Below are positions 1 through 9,216 of a stretch of 37,781 bases of DNA, in pieces. The position numbers were made by a program, and so were the translations under genes. The stretch spans positions 1 to 37,781 of the forward strand of contig CANNKD010000008.1 of the NCBI GenBank assembly GCA_947505205.1, written 5' to 3'. Under the pieces are notes generated by a model, which saw only the letters and a program-made list of their open reading frames with translations, was not told the origin of the DNA and made no database searches. Positions within the stretch are counted from its first letter, which is position 1, and every line of letters starts with the position of its first letter. The DNA comes from Bacteroidota bacterium. Lineage in GTDB: Bacteria > Bacteroidota > Bacteroidia > Bacteroidales > F082.

Positions 1-1
1 C

Positions 2-571
2 CACCAACAAAAAAATGTTTGGAGTGAGATTGGCTTCTGGCGGCAGTTTATGCAATTTACAATGCTGGTTGATAACGAGCCTTTTACAATAGAAATACTT
101 GAATATGAGCATAATTCGATGAAGTTAATTATTGGAGGAGAGCCATTTTCAATACGTTTACACAGCTTCGATACTAACACAATCATCTGCGAAACTGAGG
201 TTTCCATGTTTAAAGCATTTGTGTCGGTCAATAGCGAAGGATTAAGCCTGATAACGATTTCAGGAGAACATTTTAACATTATTCGCAAAGATCAACTAAA
301 CGATTCCATTGATTATTCAATCGCCGATGCAACTGAAGATACAGGAAATTTATTTTCACCCATGCCCGGAAAAATCATTAAAATCAATGTAGCCGAAGGA
401 GACAAGGTGAAACGTGGAACCATTTTATTGGTTGTCGAAGCCATGAAAATGGAGAATAATATCGTGGCATCACAGCAAGCCATCGTTGAAAAAGTAAATG
501 TTAAAGTAGGTGAAATGGTGAATGTGAAAACGCAATTGATTCATTTAAAAGAATTGGAAGCGCGAAGTTAG
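2..571 (+). CDS. C-terminal part of a biotin-dependent carboxylase alpha subunit (biotin carboxylase-BCCP type), truncated by window start
   Basis: Biotinyl domain with EAMKMEN motif at the C-terminus. Frame is open upstream of the listed ATG to the window edge (HQQKNVWSEIGFWRQFMQFTML...), so the ATG at 50 is probably internal. Confidence 0.75.
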   Translation, partial: HQQKNVWSEIGFWRQFMQFTMLVDNEPFTIEILEYEHNSMKLIIGGEPFSIRLHSFDTNTIICETEVSMFKAFVSVNSEGLSLITISGEHFNIIRKDQLNDSIDYSIADATEDTGNLFSPMPGKIIKINVAEGDKVKRGTILLVVEAMKMENNIVASQQAIVEKVNVKVGEMVNVKTQLIHLKELEARS

Positions 572-642
572 AAGCACGAAGTGTTCTGGGTACAAACCTT
601 ACAAAAAAACGTATTTATATAACTGAACAAAATAAATAGACT

Positions 643-1788
643 ATGAATTTCGATTTAACAGAAGAGCACAAAATGATTCGTGAGACCGTACGCGAGTTCG
701 CAGAACGCGAGATAAAACCCGTTGCACAGGAACTCGACGAAAAGGCCGAATTTTCATATCCACTCACCAAACGCATGGGCGAACTTGGTTTGTTTGGCAT
801 GTATTTGCCCGAAAAATATGGTGGACAAGGCTCCGACATACTTTCCTATATCATAGCCGTGGAGGAAATTGCACGTATTGACGGTTCGCAAGCAGCAACC
901 CTCGCAGCACATAACTCATTGGGAATAGGACCATTATACTATTTTGGATCGGAAGAACAAAAGAAAAAATATCTTCCACAACTTTGCACCGGTGAAGCCT
1001 TGTGGAGTTTCGGATTGACCGAACCCGGCGCCGGCTCAGATTCACGTGCATCAAAAACGACTATCGAACTCATTGATGATGAATGGGTTATCAACGGTTC
1101 AAAAATTTTTATCACCAATGGCGCTTCAGATATCAATATTGGCAGCACGGTGCAGGCTGTTCAGACTATGCCCGACGGAAGCAAACAATTTACAACCGTT
1201 ATCGTGGACAAGAACATGGCAGGTTTTAAACGTGTTGCCATGCACAATAAAATGATGTGGCGCGCCTCCGACACCGCCGAATTGTTTTTCGACGATTGCC
1301 GAGTTCCGAAAGAAAACCTGTTGGGTACGATTGGACAAGGTTCGAAAATTATGCTTGCTACGCTCGATGCGGGCCGACTCTCAATCGCTGCCATGGGATT
1401 GGGCTGCGCTCAAGGCGCCTACGAACTGGCATTAAATTATGCCAAGGAACGTAAACAATTTGGACAAGCAATCTCAAAGTTTCAGATTAACGCATTCAAA
1501 TTGGCCGATATGGCAATGAAAATTGAGCTGGCAAGAAACCTACTTTACAAAGCATGCTGGCTGAAAGATGAAAACAAACCTTATGGTTTAGAAGCTGCCA
1601 TGTCGAAACTCTATTGTTCCGAAATTGCGAAAGAAGTTGCCGACGAAGCCGTTCAGATACACGGTGGTTATGGTTTAATGAAAGATTATGCCGTGGAACG
1701 TTTCTACCGCGACCAACGCCTATTACAGATTGGTGAAGGAACATCAGAAATACAACGATTGGTGATCTCGAGGTATATTGGGTGCTGA
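643..1788 (+). CDS. acyl-CoA dehydrogenase
   Basis: Full-length 381 aa; LTEPGAGSD, ITNG and QIHGGYGLMKDYAVERFYRDQRLLQIGEGTSEIQRLVISR are characteristic of the family. Confidence 0.95.
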   Translation: MNFDLTEEHKMIRETVREFAEREIKPVAQELDEKAEFSYPLTKRMGELGLFGMYLPEKYGGQGSDILSYIIAVEEIARIDGSQAATLAAHNSLGIGPLYYFGSEEQKKKYLPQLCTGEALWSFGLTEPGAGSDSRASKTTIELIDDEWVINGSKIFITNGASDINIGSTVQAVQTMPDGSKQFTTVIVDKNMAGFKRVAMHNKMMWRASDTAELFFDDCRVPKENLLGTIGQGSKIMLATLDAGRLSIAAMGLGCAQGAYELALNYAKERKQFGQAISKFQINAFKLADMAMKIELARNLLYKACWLKDENKPYGLEAAMSKLYCSEIAKEVADEAVQIHGGYGLMKDYAVERFYRDQRLLQIGEGTSEIQRLVISRYIGC

Positions 1789-1791
1789 AAA

Positions 1792-1891
1792 AAGTACTTA
1801 GAGTGCCTTGAATAATTTAAGTTTAAAAAGTGAACTATTGTTAAAAAAGAGTACTTGGAGTACTTAAAGTGCCTAAAGTACTTAAAGTGTA
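1792..1891. repeat. degenerate direct microrepeat (AGTACTTAAAGTGCCT-like units)
   Basis: agtacttagagtgcctt, agtacttggagtacttaaagtgcctaaagtacttaaagtgt in the 643/1907 intergenic spacer. Confidence 0.6.
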
Positions 1892-1906
1892 GAAAAGACT
1901 TAGAAG

Positions 1907-2689
1907 ATGAAAACGAAATTATTAAAATCATTACTAATTGCTGTACTATTTTCAATTTCATTGAAAGATACGTTCGCACAGATTAATCTCGAACAAACTT
2001 ATACAGGTTGGGCGTCGGTGACTAATCTTGCAGTTTCAGGTTACAAGTACAATGTACTCGATGTTAATGCCAAAACTTTGAAACTTTACCATCCGGATCA
2101 TTCGTTATGGAAAACGATAAACCTTTCTGTTCCAAACGGATACACATTACAATCGAGTGTTTATAATGTATCTGAAAATTTATTTACACTCGATGGCAAG
2201 GTGTGTTTTGCCTATTCATATTACACCACTAATCCAAGTTACACATCTGAGTCAAGAGTAATCAACGAAAATGGAACTATTTTGTTGACCATTGCGGGTG
2301 CAACGTATGCTTATGCTTACCAGGTTGAAAATGAGGCTAAGTTGCTGGCATATATCACCAATTACACAACCGGTGCAACCACAAGCAAGGTTTACAGTCT
2401 TCCGGGAATGCTTGTAACGGGTGTTTCGAGTAACAAGATTGAAACGCCAACCCCTTATCCTAACCCAGCCGATTCCTATATCATCATTCCTTATTCTCAG
2501 GAAATGATTGGAAATCAGGGTGAGATATCTGTTTATGATATAAGTGGAAATTGTTTAAAAACGTATCAGATCGATAATACTTTCGATCATCTTCGAATTC
2601 CAACCGGGTTTTTCGCCTCGGGGATTTATATTTACAAGATTAGAAATTCAACTTCAGAAACCGGATCAGGAAAATTTGTTGTTAGGTAA
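1907..2689 (+). CDS. secreted protein with T9SS type A C-terminal sorting domain
   Basis: Signal peptide MKTKLLKSLLIAVLFSISLKDTFAQ; C-terminus TPYPNPADSYIIIP...ISVYDISGNCLKTYQI...GIYIYKIRNSTSETGSGKFVVR. Confidence 0.8.
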   Translation: MKTKLLKSLLIAVLFSISLKDTFAQINLEQTYTGWASVTNLAVSGYKYNVLDVNAKTLKLYHPDHSLWKTINLSVPNGYTLQSSVYNVSENLFTLDGKVCFAYSYYTTNPSYTSESRVINENGTILLTIAGATYAYAYQVENEAKLLAYITNYTTGATTSKVYSLPGMLVTGVSSNKIETPTPYPNPADSYIIIPYSQEMIGNQGEISVYDISGNCLKTYQIDNTFDHLRIPTGFFASGIYIYKIRNSTSETGSGKFVVR

Positions 2690-2870
2690 TATATTATTGA
2701 TGATCAATACTAAAGTGATCTAAAGGCTGGAACTGAAATCGCACCAATACCAATAATTATAAAGCCATTGTCCAGCGTTCTTTTGTTTGTAGCCGCCTAT
2801 CGATTCAGCTTTCTTGCAGCTTTGTCAGAAATCAAGCACCAACATTAGCATTCAAACTCGTCTACATTTT

Positions 2871-3647
2871 TTAAAACCTATATCCAATTAATACCATATA
2901 GCGGTATGTTAAACCGGGAGTGGTTGTGGTTCCTGATTTTTTAAATTCTTCACCGTTGATAATGGTAGAATATGCGGGGAATTTATCTTCTAAATAGTTA
3001 TTAAATATTTCAAATAATTTACCTTCTGTGTTTGGATCAACACTGGAATTCACCTTAACTTTCATGCTATAATAGGCAACCCCAGGACCAAATAATATCA
3101 TATCAACCGACAGTCTTTTCCAAAAAACAAACTGATATCCCAACTGGAAACCCACGGAATGAATATTAATTTTCATCTGCGATTCTACATTCCCAGTGTA
3201 CGGTTCGGTATTTACATTAAAATTAATCGTCCTTTTGAAATAATTATATGAATAATATGGACCAAAATAAACACCGCGTGGTGCGCCGTATTTATTCAGT
3301 TTTAGCGGATAAAACCTATAATCTATTGAAGTATTGAATCCATTATCAGTATAACCTTTTTCAACGTCTAACTTAATTGAATCAAAATCTATACTTACCA
3401 ATTTTGGATATGACGCCCTACCGATATTTATTGAAATGGATTGATTTTTTGGTAATATCCTTTCGTAACCCAAAACAATGGCCTTGTCACCAAAAATCAT
3501 GGGATTGGTGATGCTATATCTTATTGTATTCTTTCGTATTGAATCGGACTGGGCATTGCTTTTAAATGAAAGAATAAAGAAAATTAACAACAGGCTAATA
3601 CTTGCCAATTTAATTCCGTTTTGATGATAATCTCTTTTTATTTCCAT
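2871..3647 (-). CDS. putative outer-membrane beta-barrel/DUF3575-like hypothetical protein
   Basis: 258 aa, hydrophobic N-terminus ending SNAQ, alternating barrel-like strands, terminal aromatic (GYRF). Confidence 0.55.
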   Translation of the reverse strand: MEIKRDYHQNGIKLASISLLLIFFILSFKSNAQSDSIRKNTIRYSITNPMIFGDKAIVLGYERILPKNQSISINIGRASYPKLVSIDFDSIKLDVEKGYTDNGFNTSIDYRFYPLKLNKYGAPRGVYFGPYYSYNYFKRTINFNVNTEPYTGNVESQMKINIHSVGFQLGYQFVFWKRLSVDMILFGPGVAYYSMKVKVNSSVDPNTEGKLFEIFNNYLEDKFPAYSTIINGEEFKKSGTTTTPGLTYRYMVLIGYRF

Positions 3648-3804
3648 GACCTTAGTACATTTTCAATTTATGATTCAAATTACCTAATGCACAGCAAAGT
3701 TAGATGTATTTCAATGGAGATACGTGGAATACTTTGATAAATATTAAAATTCGCAACTTAGGTTTTGCCTTTGTTTAGATTGAGCAATTTTCGATTAATA
3801 GCTC

Positions 3805-3812
3805 TATTTTTG
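3805..3812 (+). promoter_or_regulatory. Bacteroidetes -7 type element TATTTTTG
   Basis: Matches TAnnTTTG, 19 bp upstream of ATG at 3831. Confidence 0.4.
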
Positions 3813-3830
3813 CAAACAGCAAATCAAAAT

Positions 3831-5066
3831 ATGAAAGCTTATTATTTTTCCTTTTTGTTTTTCTTTTTGATGAATATTTTGTTGTATTCTCAAAATGATA
3901 GTACTGTTATTCAAGCTATTATTATCGATTCTACTGCAACGATCCAGCAAAGTGACTCTATTCAGCAGCTCGATCTGGTGGATATTTTAAGCAAAATGTT
4001 TAAAATTAAGAATGTGGACGAAAAGCGGGAGAAGGGGAAAGTGCGTTTCACGCTTTTCCCAACCTCTTCGGCTGCTTCTGGAGATAAAACTGTTTTTACT
4101 TCATTCAACGTAACTTTTTTGGCTGGTGACAAGAAAACCACCAATCTTTCTAACATTTTTTTTATTCCGTATATTGGTTTCGGAAAACAATACGGTTTCA
4201 TAGTCCAACCAAATATTTGGCTTCGGAATAATAATTGGAACTTTGTAGGAGAACATTTTATCCTTAACTATCCCCAAAATACCTGGGGATTAGGCGGAAA
4301 CAGTCCGGATGAAAACGAAATACTCATCGATTACGATCATCTGCGTTTTCATCAAAATGCCCTCGTTGGGATATTTCCACACTTCGCTCTTGGTTTAGGA
4401 TACGCATTCGACAATCATTATAATATTGTTATTGATTCTGCCGATTTGAGTGAAATATCTGCACCACATCTATTTAATACTTCTGATAATAGTTCATTAT
4501 CCTCCGGGCTGACATTACCAGTTGTTTTAGATACCAGACAAAACTCATTAAATGCCGAGCAAGGAATTTATTGCAGCATAACCTATAGTTTTTACGATCC
4601 CATTTTCGGTAGCGATGACCGGTGGCAATCACTCTTTGTTGATGTGAGAAAATATTTTCCGATATCCGGTAAAAAATACAGCATTCTTGCACTACGAAGT
4701 TATTACTGGACCATCCTTTCTGGAACTGTGCCTTATCTCGATCTACCTGCCAACCGGTGGGAACCCACAACAGGTTCAGCCTCACGAGGAATCCGCCAAA
4801 ACCGTTATCGAAGCAATGCAATCCTGTATTACGAATCGGAATATCGTTTTGGAATCAGTAGAAATGGCCTTTTGGGTGGTGTGGTTTTTGCCAGTGTTAC
4901 GGCTCCTTCTGAGTATGGAACGCAACATTTTATTTATTGGCATCCCGCAGCCGGCGTTGGTGTCAGGTTGAAATTTAACAAATACTCACGCACCAATGTA
5001 ACGCTTGATTATGGCTTTAGCAAAGGCTTTCAGTCGGTTTATCTCAATATTGGAGAAGCCTTTTAA
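3831..5066 (+). CDS. BamA/TamA (Omp85-like) family outer-membrane protein
   Basis: ORF track starts at 3765, but a signal peptide begins at MKAYYFSFLFFFLMNILLYSQ (3831), downstream of TAnnTTTG. C-terminal barrel features (GVVFASV..., GAGVRLKFNKYSRTNVTLDYGF-like) and terminal Phe. Confidence 0.65.
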   Translation: MKAYYFSFLFFFLMNILLYSQNDSTVIQAIIIDSTATIQQSDSIQQLDLVDILSKMFKIKNVDEKREKGKVRFTLFPTSSAASGDKTVFTSFNVTFLAGDKKTTNLSNIFFIPYIGFGKQYGFIVQPNIWLRNNNWNFVGEHFILNYPQNTWGLGGNSPDENEILIDYDHLRFHQNALVGIFPHFALGLGYAFDNHYNIVIDSADLSEISAPHLFNTSDNSSLSSGLTLPVVLDTRQNSLNAEQGIYCSITYSFYDPIFGSDDRWQSLFVDVRKYFPISGKKYSILALRSYYWTILSGTVPYLDLPANRWEPTTGSASRGIRQNRYRSNAILYYESEYRFGISRNGLLGGVVFASVTAPSEYGTQHFIYWHPAAGVGVRLKFNKYSRTNVTLDYGFSKGFQSVYLNIGEAF

Positions 5067-5178
5067 TAAGTGAAAAACTAATAGTGAATAAGGAAAAATG
5101 GGAATGCAAATTAGCTTATCAACTATACCATTGGTACTTTAGATAAACCAACTTGCACTTATGATTAAATGTATCATT

Positions 5179-5217
5179 ATCAAATACTTCATAATTTTTT
5201 AAGCGAAGTATTTTGAT
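5179..5217. terminator. possible hairpin between convergent genes
   Basis: atcaaatacttc ... gaagtattttgat, inverted repeat with one bulge, between the ends of the 3831 (+) and 5226 (-) genes. Confidence 0.35.
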
Positions 5218-5225
5218 ATTTAAAC

Positions 5226-5699
5226 TTACTTCTTCTTGACTTCGCCGATAAATGGAATTTCTTCGCCAATTTCACCTCTGATAATATTTTCAAGATACAT
5301 TTCGGCCTGAAAAAACTGCGCTGCTCTCACAGGTGTAATAGCTTTTGCCATTTTCTTAAAGGTCTTTTTCTGCAACTTGATGAAATCACTGTTGAAGGCT
5401 AACGAAGCATTCACCATTTGGGTTGCTTTATCGTTGGTAAGCCCTTTGTAATTTTTGGCATATTCGAAAAGATTATTGGCTCTGTCCATTCCAATATCTT
5501 TGCGGGTAACTTCATATTCATCATAAATTTTCCAGAATGAAGCTGATTCTGCATCTGTAAGCTTCATAAAATCGGTAATCAATTGCTTTTTACCCATTCC
5601 ATAAATATCTTGAACCAAAGCAACTTCATCAGTTACATTCTGAGCCTGCATTCCAAAGGCAAAAAGAATGCCAATAGCAAAAATTAAGATTTTTTTCAT
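5226..5699 (-). CDS. secreted hypothetical protein (possible Spy/CpxP-like helical periplasmic protein)
   Basis: Signal peptide MKKILIFAIGILFAFGMQAQ; short helical, Lys-rich protein with LTDAESASFWKIYDEYE. Confidence 0.5.
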   Translation of the reverse strand: MKKILIFAIGILFAFGMQAQNVTDEVALVQDIYGMGKKQLITDFMKLTDAESASFWKIYDEYEVTRKDIGMDRANNLFEYAKNYKGLTNDKATQMVNASLAFNSDFIKLQKKTFKKMAKAITPVRAAQFFQAEMYLENIIRGEIGEEIPFIGEVKKK

Positions 5700-5844
5700 A
5701 CGTTTTTGAATTTAAAATTTTAAAAAAGGAATTTTGATCTGTTATTGAATTTGCAAAGTTAAACGTATTTCGACCACAGATAAAATACTTATCAATAAGT
5801 AAAACTGTAGTACATTTCTTTGACTAATTTTGCCAATAAAATCC

Positions 5845-5876
5845 TTTGTCAACAAAAGATTTTTGACATATTTTTG
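5845..5876 (+). promoter_or_regulatory. Bacteroidetes-type promoter TTTG-N20-TATTTTTG
   Basis: TTTG 5845-5848 and TATTTTTG 5869-5876, 20 bp spacer, 43 bp upstream of the ATG at 5920. Confidence 0.6.
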
Positions 5877-5919
5877 TATTCAATTTAATCAGATTCATTA
5901 GAACCTAAAATTATCAATT

Positions 5920-6540
5920 ATGAAGTTATTGAAAATGGTAAGCATTGCACTGATCGCTGTTTTGCTTACACAATGTTATCCCGAAGGGCCCACCTACGTG
6001 GACGAGGTGGATCTCGTTTTAAGTAGTTACGATCCGGCTTATGATTTTTCGGCAAAGCATACTTTTGCAATGCCTGATAAAATTATTAAGGTTGATGCAG
6101 ACCTTGTCAACGGTGGCGAACCGGCATTTGTGAAAGATCAGTATGCAAGTGTAATTCTCGGCAGCATCAGGCAGAATATGCTCAATATGGGCTGGGTAGA
6201 AGTAGATATTGCAAACCGTCCGGATGTGATGGTTGTTCCTGCTGAGTCAGAATCAACAACATACTACACTTACGGTTGGGGCTATTACGGCTGGTGGTAT
6301 GGCGGTTATTATCCTCCTGGAGGATGGTATTATCCATATCCTACTTACGACAGCTACACATCTGGCAGCTTGATCGTATCCATGGTAGATCCCAATGACT
6401 TGAGTGCCAATGACAAAGTTCGCCTTACATGGACATTTATTGTGAATGGTTTATTACAGGGAAGCACTACGGAACTCAACGCTCGCATGACTAAAGGCAT
6501 AAATCAGGGATTTGCACAATCACCATATCTTAAAAAGTAA
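5920..6540 (+). CDS. DUF4136-like lipoprotein with Tyr/Trp/Gly/Pro-rich insert
   Basis: Lipobox-like LIAVLLTQC; YDPAYDFSAKHTFAMPD; NMGWVEVDIANRPDVMV; aromatic-rich patch YYTYGWGYYGWWYGGYYPPGGWYYPYPTYDSY. Confidence 0.7.
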   Translation: MKLLKMVSIALIAVLLTQCYPEGPTYVDEVDLVLSSYDPAYDFSAKHTFAMPDKIIKVDADLVNGGEPAFVKDQYASVILGSIRQNMLNMGWVEVDIANRPDVMVVPAESESTTYYTYGWGYYGWWYGGYYPPGGWYYPYPTYDSYTSGSLIVSMVDPNDLSANDKVRLTWTFIVNGLLQGSTTELNARMTKGINQGFAQSPYLKK

Positions 6541-6546
6541 ACATCC

Positions 6547-7143
6547 ATGAAAAAGATAATCATTTTATTCAGTTTGCTGGTAAGTTGTGTTATAGTAGCA
6601 CCCCTTGCTTCAGCCCAAAGTTTTACTTCAGTTCAATACACCATGGGTATCCCATTTGCCGGACTGAAAGATCATGCATCCAATATTAGCGGTCGTGGTT
6701 TTACATTCGAATTCCACAAAGAAGTCGCATCTCAGTTGTCGGTTGGGGTAAATCTTGCCTACAGCGTATTCTACGAACACAAAGGTTATGACAGCTATAC
6801 CTCAGGAAACGCTACTTTAACAGGTAATAAATATTGTTATGATAATGTATTCCCGATGCTGGTGAATGCACATTTTACCTTTGGCGAAGGCATGGTTGTG
6901 CCCTATGTTGGATTTGGTGTGGGAACTATTTATGACCTACGGAACACCGATATGGGCTTATACACCTACGAACAGGATATCTGGCAATTCCTTATGTCGC
7001 CTGAAGCTGGTTTTATGTTCGATATGGCGAGCGGAACCAGCCTTAAACTAAACGCAAAATACGATTATGGATTCAAAACCAGCGAAGCTGATGCTTATGG
7101 AAACCTCAATATCAGCTTAGGTTTTGTATTCAATAGCTGGTAG
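6547..7143 (+). CDS. outer-membrane beta-barrel protein (OmpA-like N-domain/porin family)
   Basis: Signal peptide ending ASAQ; barrel signature VPYVGFGVGTIYDLRN...LKLNAKYDYGF...LNISLGFVFNSW. Confidence 0.65.
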   Translation: MKKIIILFSLLVSCVIVAPLASAQSFTSVQYTMGIPFAGLKDHASNISGRGFTFEFHKEVASQLSVGVNLAYSVFYEHKGYDSYTSGNATLTGNKYCYDNVFPMLVNAHFTFGEGMVVPYVGFGVGTIYDLRNTDMGLYTYEQDIWQFLMSPEAGFMFDMASGTSLKLNAKYDYGFKTSEADAYGNLNISLGFVFNSW

Positions 7144-7188
7144 GCTTTTTTAGTAATCACATTTCTTGAAGCGTGAGACCTTCAAATA

Positions 7189-7239
7189 ATTTATAAATTA
7201 GAAAGGCCACCCGATGGGTGGCCTTTCTAATTTATAAAT
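7189..7239. terminator. bidirectional hairpin terminator, 24-bp perfect arms, 3-nt loop
   Basis: atttataaattagaaaggccaccc-gat-gggtggcctttctaatttataaat between convergent genes 6547 (+) and 7268 (-). Confidence 0.85.
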
Positions 7240-7267
7240 GCTTTTAATTCGAAAATAATTTTAAAGA

Positions 7268-8011
7268 TTATCCTATTTCGCGTTTCTCAATTCGCCATTC
7301 GGCCAATTGCTTTAATCTGTTTAAAACATTGGTTGTTACCCTGTTATGAACAGATTCCCAAATCTTATTTACAAATTTCATATTCGATTTGTATTCCTTT
7401 CCATAAAAATTAAAGCCAACAACAAACAAGAGTTGCGACTGCTCCTTCTCGCCAGATTCTGCAATGGATGAACGCACATACATCGTAAAAATACCAATCG
7501 GATAACCGCCACTGCATTTGTAAAGCAGATAACGCGCATTGTCGAAATCGAAGGCGTCGGGAACTTGTTTTATTTTGATTGAATTCAGGTAAAACAACGG
7601 AATAAAACTTAAACCAAAGAAACTTTTCTTGAATCCAAATGGATAATTTCCCCATCCAAATGGTAAAATTCTGATTTCCTCAATGGCTTCATGAATGCGT
7701 TCAACCTTTGCAATATGGTTTGGCCAGCAGGTTGAATCTCCGTTCCAATTCATCAATTCATCAAAAACATAGCTTGCCGGAGCATCGATTCCAATTTTAT
7801 GAATATTCAACACAGAATATTTATTTACCTCAACACCAACACGTTGCAATATTCTTTGATTGTATTCAATCCGCTTTTCATCGTTATTGAATTTCACGAG
7901 TGTGGAAATAACCGGCTTATTCCACAGAAAATACCTGAAATCGGAAAACAGCCCCTTACTTTTGTTAGGCGGTTTTAGCGAGGATAAATGGATATTTTTT
8001 CCTTCAGGCAT
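7268..8011 (-). CDS. SRPBCC/START-like hypothetical protein
   Basis: IGIDAPASYVFDELMNWNGDSTCWPNHIAKVERI resembles the N-terminus of polyketide-cyclase/SRPBCC folds; weak assignment. Confidence 0.4.
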   Translation of the reverse strand: MPEGKNIHLSSLKPPNKSKGLFSDFRYFLWNKPVISTLVKFNNDEKRIEYNQRILQRVGVEVNKYSVLNIHKIGIDAPASYVFDELMNWNGDSTCWPNHIAKVERIHEAIEEIRILPFGWGNYPFGFKKSFFGLSFIPLFYLNSIKIKQVPDAFDFDNARYLLYKCSGGYPIGIFTMYVRSSIAESGEKEQSQLLFVVGFNFYGKEYKSNMKFVNKIWESVHNRVTTNVLNRLKQLAEWRIEKREIG

Positions 8012-8030
8012 GCTTATTTTTTTTGGGAAA

Positions 8031-9206
8031 TTACATTAGTTTTTGATAGAACTGCCACCAACGATCTGGAATTTCATCTTTTTTTGCCAGTTCATAATCA
8101 TCTTTCGTACATGGCACAAAATAATGCCGGTCAAATTGTTTATTTGGGTCACGGCCATAGGACAAATCAATCCACCATCGATCAGTTATCTTACTTTTCA
8201 GAAATATAATTTCCTCATCCTGACCTTCGTTCTTCACGATATAACGGGCAAAATCGAGACTCCCTGAAACCGGCAAATCATTCTTCCGATTCGCTAAACC
8301 TTCAACGAAATACCAAATCATTTGGGCCACTAATTGCGAAGTTACCTGCTGTTGGTCGAAGATTGGATTCACCTCATAAAAACCAATTGAACTTAATTTG
8401 TCGCTCATCCCGGCATAGCGGGCAATTCGACAGGCTTCGTCGCCCGAAAATCCATTTGGACCGGCGTTACCATTCCCCGGTGCGTCGGAAGCTTTTACAG
8501 AGGAAATATCAAAACTTAAAATATCTGCATTTCGCACAATTGGCTCAGCATCAGCGATATTAGACTTTACGATACCCAGTCGATACACATCAAACAGTAG
8601 GTTTTTCATCAAATCGACCGATTCATATTCAGTAAAATGGGTTTGATATCCAAGATTGGTGAAATTGAAAAGAAAATTTGGCTGATGCATGATGATTTTA
8701 CTCAGATACGAGCGCGAATTCAGCGGTTCTTCCTCTTTTCCTAAATCGAAAAGCGGATCCACAGAAACGATATTTACCAATTGGCCAATACTCTCATAAG
8801 CCATATAATTGGCATAAGTCAAATCCTGTGAGCCTCCGATGATAATAGGTATAACTTTTTTGCGCACCAATTCACCAACCACCTGACTGACAGCAAAATA
8901 AGTGTCTTCAACACTATGCCCTTGCCTTATGTTTCCTAAATCAACAATTTTAACATTCGGCCAGTGATGATACAATTTATACCATTGCTCTCGTACGATA
9001 TCGGGTGTATGCGCAGAACCCTCATTATTAATGGCTTGCCTGTCTTCACACACACCAAAAATAGCTAATTGAAATTGGCTAATATCAGGAAAATGATCCT
9101 TCTGACTATAAATTTCGATCAAATCCGCAACACGTTTTTGACCTGTTTCACGGTATTTATCAATGATTTGCTCGTTCACCGGCTCGAAAAAAAGATTGAT
9201 TTCCAT
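8031..9206 (-). CDS. arginase/formimidoylglutamase-fold protein with degenerate metal site
   Basis: Ureohydrolase-like order of motifs: IPIIIGGSQDLTYA (canonical GGDHS), VSVDPLFDL (canonical DAHxD), LSFDISSVKASDAPG (canonical SxDxDxxDPxxAPG). Confidence 0.75.
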   Translation of the reverse strand: MEINLFFEPVNEQIIDKYRETGQKRVADLIEIYSQKDHFPDISQFQLAIFGVCEDRQAINNEGSAHTPDIVREQWYKLYHHWPNVKIVDLGNIRQGHSVEDTYFAVSQVVGELVRKKVIPIIIGGSQDLTYANYMAYESIGQLVNIVSVDPLFDLGKEEEPLNSRSYLSKIIMHQPNFLFNFTNLGYQTHFTEYESVDLMKNLLFDVYRLGIVKSNIADAEPIVRNADILSFDISSVKASDAPGNGNAGPNGFSGDEACRIARYAGMSDKLSSIGFYEVNPIFDQQQVTSQLVAQMIWYFVEGLANRKNDLPVSGSLDFARYIVKNEGQDEEIIFLKSKITDRWWIDLSYGRDPNKQFDRHYFVPCTKDDYELAKKDEIPDRWWQFYQKLM

Positions 9207-9216
9207 GTGAGAGATT

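Noticed and set aside
4474-4821. 115-aa minus-strand ORF
   Set aside because: Antisense to the Omp85-like CDS, no recognisable motif, composition consistent with chance.
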